DNA of 64,000 bases from an uncultured Chryseobacterium sp. (lineage in GTDB: Bacteria; Bacteroidota; Bacteroidia; Flavobacteriales; Weeksellaceae): the NCBI GenBank assembly GCA_913776245.1, contig CAJYLO010000023.1, positions 1-64,000 on the forward strand. Reading direction: 5' to 3'. The notes below the pieces were generated by a model. The model saw only the letters and a program-made list of their open reading frames with translations, made no database searches and was not told the DNA's origin. Positions 34,408-42,723 of the stretch are shown here, piece by piece. The position numbers and the translations under genes are program-made. How positions within the stretch are numbered: position 1 is the stretch's first letter; each line of letters starts with the position of its first letter.

Positions 34408-36510
34408 ATGAACCTGAAATATCTTTTCATCGCCACACTACTTTCAACAGCCACTTACGCCCAGACTAAAAATGACAGTCTCAAAGACATCGAACAAGTA
34501 AACATTTTGGTTAAGAAAAAATTACTGGAAAGAAAAGCAGACCGGTTAATTTTCAATGTTGACGCATCCATCGCTTCACAAGGAATGGATGCAGGCGAAA
34601 CGCTTTCCAATGTTCCGATGCTGAAAGTGGATGAGAATATGGGAACGGTCTCGATTATCGGGAAAAGCTCTGTCAATGTGATGATTAACGGAAAAATGCT
34701 GAATCTTTCCGGAGCATCGCTCATCAACTATCTTAAAACGATCCGCTCGGAAAACATTTCTAAAATCGAAGTGATTACCACGCCGCCAGCCAAATATGAA
34801 GCACAGGGAAACAGTGGACTCATCAATATTATTCTGAAGAAAAATCCTAATATTGGTTTCAGCGGAAATATCAGCACAGGTCTGACGCAACGAACTTATT
34901 TCAATGGAACTACCACCGGAACACTAAACTACCAAACCGAAAAACTAAGTTTAAGTTTAAAGACCAACTATGTAAAAGGTGCCAAACGATCTAACGAAAG
35001 ATATAACATCATCGGCAAATCCCAAAATTACAGCGAATCTACCCGCAAAGACTTTTGGGAAGACCTGACACCAAGCCTGAGCGCTTCTTACAAGATCAGC
35101 AAAAATTCCGAAGCTGGATTGGAATATATTTTTGACAACGGAAAAAACGGAATGGACATCCTGAATACAACCAGAAACATCAATTCGGAAAAAGATGAAA
35201 CTAACTTTATTACCAATACCTTTCACAGGGAAAAATCACCGACGCATACTTTCAGTTCTTATTATGATCTGAAGCTGGATTCGCTTGGAAAAAAATTGAG
35301 TCTCGCAGGCAATTTTTATCAGAATAATAATCCGACGGAAGTGAATTTTTCTACATTGACTTTACCGGAAAACACCATTCAGGATGTTAAAACGCTTTCA
35401 AAAATAAAGCCTCAGATTTTATCTGTTCAGGGAGATTTGGAATTACCTTTCAAATTCGGAACTGTAGAAACCGGTTTAAAATTCACACAATTCAAAAATA
35501 CTGCAGATTTGAAATATTTTGACTTGGAAAACAATCAATACAATATTGATCCGAAGAAAAGCAGCACATTTCATTACCGTGAGCAAAATTATGCTGCTTA
35601 TGCAAGCTTCTCTAAAAATTTCGGTGAACACTGGGAAGCCAAAGCCGGATTACGCTATGAAAACACGGTGGTGAAAAGTTCTGTAAAAGATTTTAATTAC
35701 AGTCAATGGTTTCCGTCTGCCTACATATCCTACAAAGAACAAAAAAATGTGTTCAGCCTGTCTTATTCCAGAAGGATCAACCGGCCGAGCATGAGCGAGC
35801 TGAATCCGTTCCGCTGGTATGAAAACCCCAACTCCTACTCTACCGGAAATCCGCTACTGACGCCATCATACATCAATAATTATGAATTATCTTACACCTA
35901 TAACAGTAAACTTTCGGCAAGCGTCTATTATCTCCGGCTGAAAAATGCTTTTGGGCAGGTTTCTGACTTAAATGAAAAATCGCAGACCGGCACTTACCTC
36001 AATTATTATAACAATAGCTTTTATGGCGCCAATCTATCTTACACGGACATTCTTCTGAAATTCTGGGAATCTGCAATTTCTATGAATGCAAGCTACCAGA
36101 CTTCTGATGTGTTCAACATCAATGCTGATACGAACAATGGCTATTCTGTGAGCTATTCTGTAAACAACACGTTTTTTCTTAATAAAAATAAAACGATCGC
36201 ATTATTTCTAAATTATGAACATATGCTGCCTTATCGCAACGTAAATACTCATTTCAAAAATTTTATGGAAATGAGTTCGGGAATCAAAATTTCATTGATG
36301 GATAAACAGCTTCAGATCAATGCTACCGTTAATAATATTTTGGCAATGCGCTACAGAGCAGATATTTATTTCAGGGACAGCACGCAAAGCTTCAACAATT
36401 ACTGGGACGGACGCGCTTTCCGGCTAAGTGTAAACTATACGTTTGGCAATAAGAAAAAACAGATTCAGAAAAAGAACATCAGCTTTGAGGAAGTGAATCG
36501 AGCCAATTAA
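34408..36510 (+). CDS. Outer-membrane beta-barrel protein (TonB-receptor-like, OMP_b-brl_3)
   Basis: 700 residues. Signal peptide (ends TYAQ). A plug-like domain (~25-150: AGETLSNVPMLKVDENMGTVSIIGKSSVNVMINGK, IEVITTPPAKYEAQGNSGLINIILKK) is followed by a large barrel with the RRINRPSMSELNPFRWYENPNSYSTGNPLLTP signature of the OMP_b-brl_3 group. There is no typical C-terminal Phe. This group is TonB-receptor-like, but substrates are mostly unknown; some members respond to metals or peptides. Paired with a second member downstream and divergent from a LytS/LytTR pair. Confidence 0.9.
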   Translation: MNLKYLFIATLLSTATYAQTKNDSLKDIEQVNILVKKKLLERKADRLIFNVDASIASQGMDAGETLSNVPMLKVDENMGTVSIIGKSSVNVMINGKMLNLSGASLINYLKTIRSENISKIEVITTPPAKYEAQGNSGLINIILKKNPNIGFSGNISTGLTQRTYFNGTTTGTLNYQTEKLSLSLKTNYVKGAKRSNERYNIIGKSQNYSESTRKDFWEDLTPSLSASYKISKNSEAGLEYIFDNGKNGMDILNTTRNINSEKDETNFITNTFHREKSPTHTFSSYYDLKLDSLGKKLSLAGNFYQNNNPTEVNFSTLTLPENTIQDVKTLSKIKPQILSVQGDLELPFKFGTVETGLKFTQFKNTADLKYFDLENNQYNIDPKKSSTFHYREQNYAAYASFSKNFGEHWEAKAGLRYENTVVKSSVKDFNYSQWFPSAYISYKEQKNVFSLSYSRRINRPSMSELNPFRWYENPNSYSTGNPLLTPSYINNYELSYTYNSKLSASVYYLRLKNAFGQVSDLNEKSQTGTYLNYYNNSFYGANLSYTDILLKFWESAISMNASYQTSDVFNINADTNNGYSVSYSVNNTFFLNKNKTIALFLNYEHMLPYRNVNTHFKNFMEMSSGIKISLMDKQLQINATVNNILAMRYRADIYFRDSTQSFNNYWDGRAFRLSVNYTFGNKKKQIQKKNISFEEVNRAN

Positions 36511-36521
36511 AAAAATTATAA

Positions 36522-36549
36522 AAGCGGATCTGATGTAACAAATCCGCTT
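36522..36549 (+). terminator. Weak terminator or attenuator hairpin between the two barrel genes
   Basis: Stem AAGCGGAT / ATCCGCTT (8 bp, 12-base loop) without a following T tract. It may permit partial read-through into the second barrel gene. Confidence 0.45.
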
Positions 36550-36580
36550 CTCGGTTGTCTAATAAAGTACAAACTAAACT

Positions 36581-38797
36581 ATGAATATTAGATCTACTAT
36601 TGCGATTGGCGCATTATTCTTTGGCCAGGTTATCCTTGCACAGGAAAATAAAAAAAACGAGACCAAAGAAAAACAGATAGACGAAGTTACCATTACCAAA
36701 ACTAAAAAAGCCGTTGAACAAAAACCGGACAGAACCATTTTTGATTTCTCCGAACAGGCTCACCTGAACACAGGAAACCTGAGCGAAGGTCTTAAAAAAC
36801 TTCCCGGACTCATTATTTCTGATGTTGCCGGGATGATGTATCAGGGAAAACAGCTGGATGTGTATATGGACGGAAGACCGCTAAACATTGGCAGCAATGA
36901 CCTCAATACTTATCTGGAAGGAATGCCAGCCAATTCCGTGGAACGTGTGGAAGTCATCACCCAGCCCGGCGCCGAATTTCCGGCAACTTCCGGCGGTGCG
37001 ATTATCAATATCATTACCAATAAAAATGCAAAAAATTATCTCTCGGCAACTTATTCCGGGCGATACGCTTTTACCAATTATGATAAATGGAGAAACCGGA
37101 CCAGCAATTCGCTTCTTCTCAATGCGAAGAATAAATTTTTCGGCTGGCAGCTTAATTTTGGTCAGAACTACCGTGAGAACTACACCAACAGTATGACTGA
37201 TGTTATTGCACAGGTTTTCAGCGAGAGAATCCAGCGGGGTTATTTTCTGAAATCGGCTGTGACTTTCGATATTGGAAAAGACCGGTTGCTATTGAATTAT
37301 GACATTAATAAAAATAATAATGACAATCAGATCCAGAGTTCCGGCTATTTCCCATTCCTGGAAGAAGGCAAGGACACCCGAATCATAGATTACACGACAC
37401 GTGACCGAACTAATAATGAAAACCTTCGTCAGGAAGCGAGTGCGACTTACCAGGTAAAATTTGATGATAAGGCAAAAAAACTGGATATCAATTTCACATA
37501 TAACCGCTTCGATTCAAATTTTGACCAGAGCGGATATAGATATCAGGAGAATTCTCAGAATTTTGAACAATCGGCTAACAGCTCCAATCAGAACGTTGGC
37601 GCTTTACGTATTGATTATTCTCAGCCGATAAAATTACTGGATGAAGGAAAATTATCTTTTGGTGGAATCTATGAGAAACTGGATTTTAATGCATTCAACG
37701 GCAGTTTTACCAATCTGGATTACAGCAGGCAAACGGCTTCATCTTACCTGGAACTTCAGACCAAACTGAAAAAATTTGACTTTATTTTAGGTCTTAGAGC
37801 AGAGGATTACGACATTTCCGGTATTGTTCGGTATTTGGATAAAAATAAATCAATTGTTCAGGATGATATTGTTCCGTTCAAGCAGTTCAGATTTTTCCCA
37901 AATGCAACAGTTCAGTACAACTTCGCCAAGCAGGTCTATTTTATGTTGAACTATAATAAGAAAATCCAGCTTCCGAATATCAATTCCCTCAACCCGAACA
38001 ATACCAATTACCAGAATGGAAGTATTCAGTTCGGCGGAAATCCGAATCTTCAGCCAACAGTTTTCAATAACTTCGAGGCGAAGATTTCTGCTTTCGATTA
38101 CGCATTCATCGGTTATAACGTAAGCGTTGCGAGCAACCAAAATGCCCAAATTGCAGAGAAATTTTACCCTGATCCAAACAACAGAATCATTAATGGAAGA
38201 GATGCTTTCACCCTCAGAAATGGTTTTGTGAATCTTTCCGAGATGCGAATCCATAATTTCAATTTCGGGTTACCTATCCCTTTTATGCTTTTCACAAAAG
38301 GATTAGGAGAAACCCTGAAAATGAATGTAAATCCTGACACGATGAATTTCCTTTATGTATATGCCGCTTACCAGGTTCACGATATTCCGGATTTCAAGGC
38401 AAAAGGTTTCTGGAATTATAACCTGATGGCGCAATTGATCCTTCCTCAGAAAATCAAATTTGTAGCCACTTATAATAATATGACGAAAGGAAACTGGTTC
38501 TATTATTTCATGGAAAAACCCTGGTATCATAGTTTGGATCTCACTGCAACCAAGAAGTTCATGAAAGACAGACTCAGCGTTTCCATTTTTGCTAATGACG
38601 TTCTTAAAACACAGGAAAATGCGGTGCGTTCGGTTTATAAAGATGCCAATATTTTCTTAGGAAACCGTTTCGATGCTCAGAATTTTGGAATCTCATTTAA
38701 CTATAAAATCCCGACGAGAAATAAACTCGCCAAAGAAAACCCGAACCTACTGAAAAAGGACAGTCAGGATAACAATGGCGGAATTGGCGTGCAATAA
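36581..38797 (+). CDS. Outer-membrane beta-barrel protein (TonB-receptor-like, OMP_b-brl_3)
   Basis: 738 residues. Signal peptide (ends ILAQ), then a TonB-box-like IDEVTITK and a plug (SEGLKKLPGLIISDVAGMMYQGKQLDVYMDG, VERVEVITQPGAEFPATSGGAIINIITNK). The barrel includes NKKIQLPNINSLNPNNTNYQNGSIQFGGNPNLQP, the same block as in the upstream gene but with low identity elsewhere. The barrel is followed by a polar, Asn-rich tail. Probable duplication partner of 34408-36510, serving a related or shared ligand. Substrate unknown. Confidence 0.9.
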   Translation: MNIRSTIAIGALFFGQVILAQENKKNETKEKQIDEVTITKTKKAVEQKPDRTIFDFSEQAHLNTGNLSEGLKKLPGLIISDVAGMMYQGKQLDVYMDGRPLNIGSNDLNTYLEGMPANSVERVEVITQPGAEFPATSGGAIINIITNKNAKNYLSATYSGRYAFTNYDKWRNRTSNSLLLNAKNKFFGWQLNFGQNYRENYTNSMTDVIAQVFSERIQRGYFLKSAVTFDIGKDRLLLNYDINKNNNDNQIQSSGYFPFLEEGKDTRIIDYTTRDRTNNENLRQEASATYQVKFDDKAKKLDINFTYNRFDSNFDQSGYRYQENSQNFEQSANSSNQNVGALRIDYSQPIKLLDEGKLSFGGIYEKLDFNAFNGSFTNLDYSRQTASSYLELQTKLKKFDFILGLRAEDYDISGIVRYLDKNKSIVQDDIVPFKQFRFFPNATVQYNFAKQVYFMLNYNKKIQLPNINSLNPNNTNYQNGSIQFGGNPNLQPTVFNNFEAKISAFDYAFIGYNVSVASNQNAQIAEKFYPDPNNRIINGRDAFTLRNGFVNLSEMRIHNFNFGLPIPFMLFTKGLGETLKMNVNPDTMNFLYVYAAYQVHDIPDFKAKGFWNYNLMAQLILPQKIKFVATYNNMTKGNWFYYFMEKPWYHSLDLTATKKFMKDRLSVSIFANDVLKTQENAVRSVYKDANIFLGNRFDAQNFGISFNYKIPTRNKLAKENPNLLKKDSQDNNGGIGVQ

Positions 38798-38877
38798 ACA
38801 GATAGAAGAAATCAGATAAATGAGAAAAGACTTACGATTAGTGTTTACATCTACTAAAATCTCAAATTAATCTACAG

Positions 38878-38913
38878 AAAAAGCCAAAAGAATCAGTTTC
38901 TTTTGGCTTTTTT
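38878..38913. terminator. Bidirectional terminator between the barrel gene and the pseudouridine synthase
   Basis: 15-bp stem AAAAAGCCAAAAGAA / TTCTTTTGGCTTTTT with a 5-base loop between convergent genes. The minus-strand stop codon abuts it. Confidence 0.92.
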
Positions 38914-39604
38914 ATGCTTCACAAGCTTTCCAAATCGCATCATTCTGCGGCACAGGCGCAATAATTTCGATTGGTTCTTTGGTCACAGGATGAATCAATT
39001 CCAGTTTTCTGGCGTGGAGTGAAATGCCGCCGTCTGAATTAGAACGCGCTGCGCCGTATTTCAGATCACCTTTGATGGGAATCCCAATTTTTGAAAGCTG
39101 CGCTCTGATCTGGTGATGCCGCCCGGTTTCCAAATCGACTTCCAGCAATAGATAATTGTCCAAAGTTCTGATAACATTATAAGTCAATATTGCTTCTTTA
39201 GCACCTTCGGTTGCTTTCGGATAGACAATCGCTTTGTTATTTTTCTCATTTTTTTTGAGGTAATGAACCAATCGCCCTGAGTGTGGAATCATTTCTTTGC
39301 TGACAATCGCCCAGTAGGTTTTTTTGACCTCACGGTTTTTAACCATCTGGGTCAGTCGGGAAAGCGCCTTGGAAGTTTTGGCGTAAATAACCAAACCTGA
39401 GGTTGGCCTGTCAATCCTATGAACCAGACCAAGGAAAACATTGCCCGGTTTTTCATCTCTTTTTTTGATGAAATTTTTAATCAGCTCTAATAAAGATAAG
39501 TCACCAGTTTTATCTCCCTGAACCAGTTGCCCGGCTTTTTTGCTGATGACAAGCATATGATTGTCTTCGTAAACGATCTGAGAATCGTCGAAATGTTGAT
39601 TCAT
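38912..39604 (-). CDS. RluA-family pseudouridine synthase
   Basis: 230 residues. The catalytic motif HRIDRPTSG contains Asp65. GRHHQIRAQL, which positions the RNA, and GDLKYGA follow. There is no S4 domain, so it resembles the short RluA/RluC-like and TruC types. It isomerises uridine to pseudouridine in rRNA or tRNA; the exact site cannot be told. First visible gene of a short minus-strand series; a 13-base gap separates it from the upstream unknown gene, which suggests co-transcription. Confidence 0.92.
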   Translation of the reverse strand: MNQHFDDSQIVYEDNHMLVISKKAGQLVQGDKTGDLSLLELIKNFIKKRDEKPGNVFLGLVHRIDRPTSGLVIYAKTSKALSRLTQMVKNREVKKTYWAIVSKEMIPHSGRLVHYLKKNEKNNKAIVYPKATEGAKEAILTYNVIRTLDNYLLLEVDLETGRHHQIRAQLSKIGIPIKGDLKYGAARSNSDGGISLHARKLELIHPVTKEPIEIIAPVPQNDAIWKACEA

Positions 39605-39617
39605 TAATACTTATATA

Positions 39618-40049
39618 TTATAGTAAATGTTGTAAAGGCTTAAAAACAGCTTCATCATAAATACCTTGTTTTTTAAGATAAGCGATCACTTGCCGTATGT
39701 CATCCAGAAATTCGTCCGACAAAATGATCTCCTCTGATCCATTCTTAGAAATCATCTCTATCCACCTATTTATTTTTTGCTGAATTAATTCAGATTCAAT
39801 CCTTTTTTCCTCTTTTGCGGCAAGCGTGTCAATAGTAAAATCCTGAATTCTTTCTGCCAGATCATCCAATTCCTGTAAATCTCTCAATGCATCAAAATCA
39901 TCATTTTCCAGCGCAATTTTTTGCATATAGCTTTTGTATTCGGAAATGAGAGTGGGAGCTTCTGCAATTGGACATTCGGAAATCCATTCTTCAAAGTCTA
40001 AATTTTCGTCCTCTAAAAATCGTTGTATTTCTTCTTGATAATTCATCAT
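39618..40049 (-). CDS. Unknown acidic alpha-helical protein
   Basis: 143 residues, not recognised. Highly acidic and predicted all-helical. Long heptad-like stretches (DFDALRDLQELDDLAERIQDF, EEKRIESELIQQKINRWIEMI) suggest a coiled coil or helical bundle. No signal peptide or TM. It precedes the pseudouridine synthase by 13 bases, so they may share a transcript. Starts with two adjacent Met codons; either could be used. Confidence 0.7.
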   Translation of the reverse strand: MMNYQEEIQRFLEDENLDFEEWISECPIAEAPTLISEYKSYMQKIALENDDFDALRDLQELDDLAERIQDFTIDTLAAKEEKRIESELIQQKINRWIEMISKNGSEEIILSDEFLDDIRQVIAYLKKQGIYDEAVFKPLQHLL

Positions 40050-40095
40050 AATGTGTTTTAAAAATTCTTATTAAAAATAATAAAAAAATCTAAAA

Positions 40096-40941
40096 CTATT
40101 GATGTTGCTTCAGAAGCCATTTTGGGATCTCGTCCACAAGTCCCGTCGAAAGAATATTATTATGGTACTTATCTTTATATTCCCAAAGGAAAACCTTGCC
40201 TTTGGATTTCATTTCATCAAAAAATCTGAAATTACTCTGAGGAAAATTATCGGTATCAAGAGTTCCATGAACGATCCAGATTGGCATTTTGAAAAGCAAA
40301 TCCATTTTATCGAACTGGGAAATGCCTGATATATTGATTGCGGCCGCAAACAAGTCCGGTCTTTTTGAAATGGCGTTCATTGTGGTTGCGCCACCCATAG
40401 AAAATCCCATGACATAAATCCTATTGCGGTCTATATTTTCGTTACTCAACAAAGAATCGATAGATTTCAGAACCAGATCCAGGTGTTCATTGGGTTCGGA
40501 AGCTTTTACATTTCTGCTTTCATCGAGATGATAATTGGATGAGCGAACCGGAAATTGTGGTGCCAGAACATAAACCGGATATCGCTCTCTGTTTTCCGGA
40601 AGCAGCCACATTTTGGACAAAACGCCCATTTGGGAAGTGTTATTAGTTCCAATTGCACCAGAGCCGTGAAATACCAGAATCAACGGATATTTCTTATCCT
40701 GCTCTATTGTCTTTGGCGTAAGGAAACGATAATTGACCGTTAGTTTTCCATTATCAAATTTCCCAGGCGTAAAATCGGAAAAGTCAAGATTTTTAATTTG
40801 TTTAATTCGGGCTAATGATTGTAGTGAATCTGCTTTATCATATATTTCCGTTTTTGTTCCGTATTTCATTTTCTGTGATGTGCAGGAGAATATGAAAAAT
40901 AATGAGAATAAAACGGGTAAAACTTTAAGATAACTGGTCAT
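40096..40941 (-). CDS. Alpha/beta-hydrolase lipoprotein (prolyl-oligopeptidase/esterase-like)
   Basis: 281 residues. Lipobox at FIFSC (Cys20). Alpha/beta-hydrolase motifs: oxyanion HGSG (92-95), nucleophile elbow GFSMGG with Ser181, acid in HGTLDTD (Asp229 or Asp231), and His260 (KYHNN). The phrase YPLILVFHGSGAIG and the SDSLLSNENIDRNRIYVMGFSMGG segment match secreted esterases/peptidases of the PHB-depolymerase/feruloyl-esterase class. Located in the periplasm or outer membrane; substrate (ester or peptide) unknown. Confidence 0.87.
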   Translation of the reverse strand: MTSYLKVLPVLFSLFFIFSCTSQKMKYGTKTEIYDKADSLQSLARIKQIKNLDFSDFTPGKFDNGKLTVNYRFLTPKTIEQDKKYPLILVFHGSGAIGTNNTSQMGVLSKMWLLPENRERYPVYVLAPQFPVRSSNYHLDESRNVKASEPNEHLDLVLKSIDSLLSNENIDRNRIYVMGFSMGGATTMNAISKRPDLFAAAINISGISQFDKMDLLFKMPIWIVHGTLDTDNFPQSNFRFFDEMKSKGKVFLWEYKDKYHNNILSTGLVDEIPKWLLKQHQ

Positions 40942-40950
40942 TATTTTTAA

Positions 40951-40986
40951 ATTAAAACCCTTTCAGAGTTTTGAATTCTGAAAGGG
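40951..40986 (-). terminator. Terminator of panB
   Basis: 10-bp stem CCCTTTCAGA / TCTGAAAGGG. On the minus strand TTTTAATTT follows. It lies 22 bases after the panB stop. Confidence 0.82.
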
Positions 40987-41007
40987 CTGTTTTTATTTTA
41001 TATTAAC

Positions 41008-41823
41008 TTAATAACTCTCTTTTTCATTAGGAAAATCGGAGCTTTTCACATCTTTCACATATTGGGAGACAGCGCCTGTGATTTCTGTATAAAGGTCGAG
41101 ATATCTCCGCAAGAATTTCGGAGAGAATCCCTGATTCATTCCCACCATATCGTGATAAACCAAAACCTGGCCGTCACAATTCTGTCCTGCTCCGATTCCG
41201 ATGGTCGGGATGGAAATGCTTTCTGTCACTTTTTTGGCAAGGTCTGCCGGGATTTTTTCCAGAACCAGTGCAAAACAACCTAGCTCTTCCAAAAGCTTGG
41301 CATCAGAGATCAGCTTTTCTGCTTCTGCATCTTCCTTTGCTCTTACTTTATACGTTCCAAACTGATAGATGCTTTGAGGTGTGAGTCCAAGATGTCCGCA
41401 AACGGGAATTCCGGCATTCACGATTTTCCTGATGGATTCTTCAATTTCCTTTCCGCCTTCAATTTTGATAGCGTGCGCACCGCCTTCTTTCATCATCCTT
41501 ACTGCAGAATCCAGCGCTTTTTCAGGATTACTCTGGTAAGTTCCGAAGGGTAAATCGGCCACCACCAAAGCTCTTTCCACGCCCCGAACCACACATTGTG
41601 TGTGATAGATCATCTGATTCAGCGTAATCGGCAAAGTGGTTTCGTGACCTGCCATTACATTTGCTGCAGAATCTCCGATTAATATAGAGTCTACACCGCC
41701 TGCATCCACCATTTTAGCCGTTGTGAAATCGTAAGCCGTCAGCATTGTGATCTTTTCCTTGTCGAATTTCATTTTTCGCAAGGTTTCAGTTGTGATTTTT
41801 TTTATTTCGGAGTGTACAGACAT
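41008..41823 (-). CDS. panB: 3-methyl-2-oxobutanoate hydroxymethyltransferase
   Basis: 271 residues, the usual PanB length. Signature segments: LTAYDFTTAKMVDAGGVDSILIGDSAANVMAGHETTLP (metal and substrate site), VVADLPFGTY, and CGHLGLTPQSIYQFGTYKVRAK, with the catalytic Glu in LVLEKIP. It transfers a hydroxymethyl group from 5,10-methylene-THF to 3-methyl-2-oxobutanoate, giving ketopantoate, the first step of pantothenate and hence CoA and ACP prosthetic-group synthesis. panC/panD are not in this window. The ATG lies 4 bases from an AT-rich inverted repeat. Confidence 0.96.
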   Translation of the reverse strand: MSVHSEIKKITTETLRKMKFDKEKITMLTAYDFTTAKMVDAGGVDSILIGDSAANVMAGHETTLPITLNQMIYHTQCVVRGVERALVVADLPFGTYQSNPEKALDSAVRMMKEGGAHAIKIEGGKEIEESIRKIVNAGIPVCGHLGLTPQSIYQFGTYKVRAKEDAEAEKLISDAKLLEELGCFALVLEKIPADLAKKVTESISIPTIGIGAGQNCDGQVLVYHDMVGMNQGFSPKFLRRYLDLYTEITGAVSQYVKDVKSSDFPNEKESY

Positions 41824-41827
41824 ATTT

Positions 41828-41918
41828 ATGAATGATAAATTATAGTTGATAAATGATTAAACCGGATAAATGACTTGCGCTTAATTGAATCAGCCATCAT
41901 TCATCAATTATCATTTAT
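41828..41918 (-). repeat. Long AT-rich inverted repeat, copy R2
   Basis: Left arm 41828-41857 and right arm 41896-41918 match at 21 of 23 aligned positions, with a 7-base gap and a ~38-base loop. The left arm is closely similar to R1 (21504-21533). It fills the space between the crp-type gene (the right arm covers its stop codon) and panB. Confidence 0.7.
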
Positions 41919-42628
41919 ATTACAACGTGACCCAGCTTGATGAGCTTTTCCCTGTTGAGGATTTTAATATTCCTTCCTTCCACAATGATCAGATCATCCT
42001 GCTTGAATTCAGAAATCAGGCGAATGGCGCTTTCTGTCGCGGTTCCAATCAGGTTGGCGATTTCTTCTCTTGTGAGTGAGATTTTGATAAATCCTTCTGG
42101 ATCCGTTCCAAGCTTTTGCTCAAGCAAAACCAGGATTTCTGCCAGCCTTTCCCGCACTGTTTTCTGAGCCAGGAATGTTACCGTATTAGCAGATTCTCCC
42201 AATTCATAAGCAATTTTCTGAAGCATTGCATAGGATAATTTCGGATCTACTTCCAATAATTTCAGGAAAACATCAGATGGCAGAAACTGAACTTTCATTG
42301 GTGTCATAGCCTCGGCTTTTGCCTGAAAATTCTCACCACAAAGCAGTGAACGGTAACCGATCAGATCATTTTCCTTGCAAAATCTCAGAATCTGATCTTT
42401 TCCGTAAACACCGGATTTTGACAGCTTAGCCGTACCCTTTTCTATAAAATACACACCTTTTGGCGACTCGCCGTCTTCGAAAACAGTTTCACCTTTGGAA
42501 AACTCAAGGATCTTCAGGGCCTTTTCATAAACTTCGAAATCTTCCTGAGAAAGGTTTGCACGTAAAGAATCTTTGTGAAATGCTTTTGAGAAATTTTGTT
42601 CTATAACCAATTGTTGTTCAAGAGACAT
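41915..42628 (-). CDS. Crp/Fnr-family transcription regulator
   Basis: 237 residues from ATG 42628. The in-frame ATG at 42649 lies upstream of the predicted transcript start and is rejected. Cyclic-nucleotide-binding-like domain ~25-145 (LEFSKGETVFEDGESPKGVYFIEKGTAKLSK); C-terminal winged helix with LTREEIANLIGTATESAIRLISEFK. The N-terminal cysteine cluster of FNR is missing, so it does not carry the FNR [4Fe-4S] cluster; the effector is unknown. Divergent from the cco locus, of which it is the likeliest local regulator. Confidence 0.9.
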   Translation of the reverse strand: MSLEQQLVIEQNFSKAFHKDSLRANLSQEDFEVYEKALKILEFSKGETVFEDGESPKGVYFIEKGTAKLSKSGVYGKDQILRFCKENDLIGYRSLLCGENFQAKAEAMTPMKVQFLPSDVFLKLLEVDPKLSYAMLQKIAYELGESANTVTFLAQKTVRERLAEILVLLEQKLGTDPEGFIKISLTREEIANLIGTATESAIRLISEFKQDDLIIVEGRNIKILNREKLIKLGHVVI

Positions 42629-42646
42629 ACCTATGACATTTATCAG

Positions 42647-42677
42647 CAAAAATAAGATATTTTAACACGACCTACAA
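42647..42677 (-). promoter_or_regulatory. Promoter of the Crp-family gene
   Basis: On the minus strand TTG (42677-42675), 20 bases, TATTTTTG (42654-42647). It supports translation from 42628. Confidence 0.72.
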
Positions 42678-42689
42678 GGATTTTTGCCG

Positions 42690-42697
42690 TAATTTTG
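42690..42697 (+). promoter_or_regulatory. -7 element for ccoI
   Basis: TAATTTTG matches TAnnTTTG, 26 bases before ATG 42724, with no -33 TTG at the expected spacing. This suits a promoter that needs an activator. Confidence 0.5.
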
Positions 42698-42723
42698 TAG
42701 TCCAAATATCTGAGAGTTTTTTA

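Noticed and set aside
42629-42649. Upstream ATG of the Crp-family gene
   Set aside because: Lies at or before the predicted transcript start; ATG 42628 follows the promoter at a normal distance.
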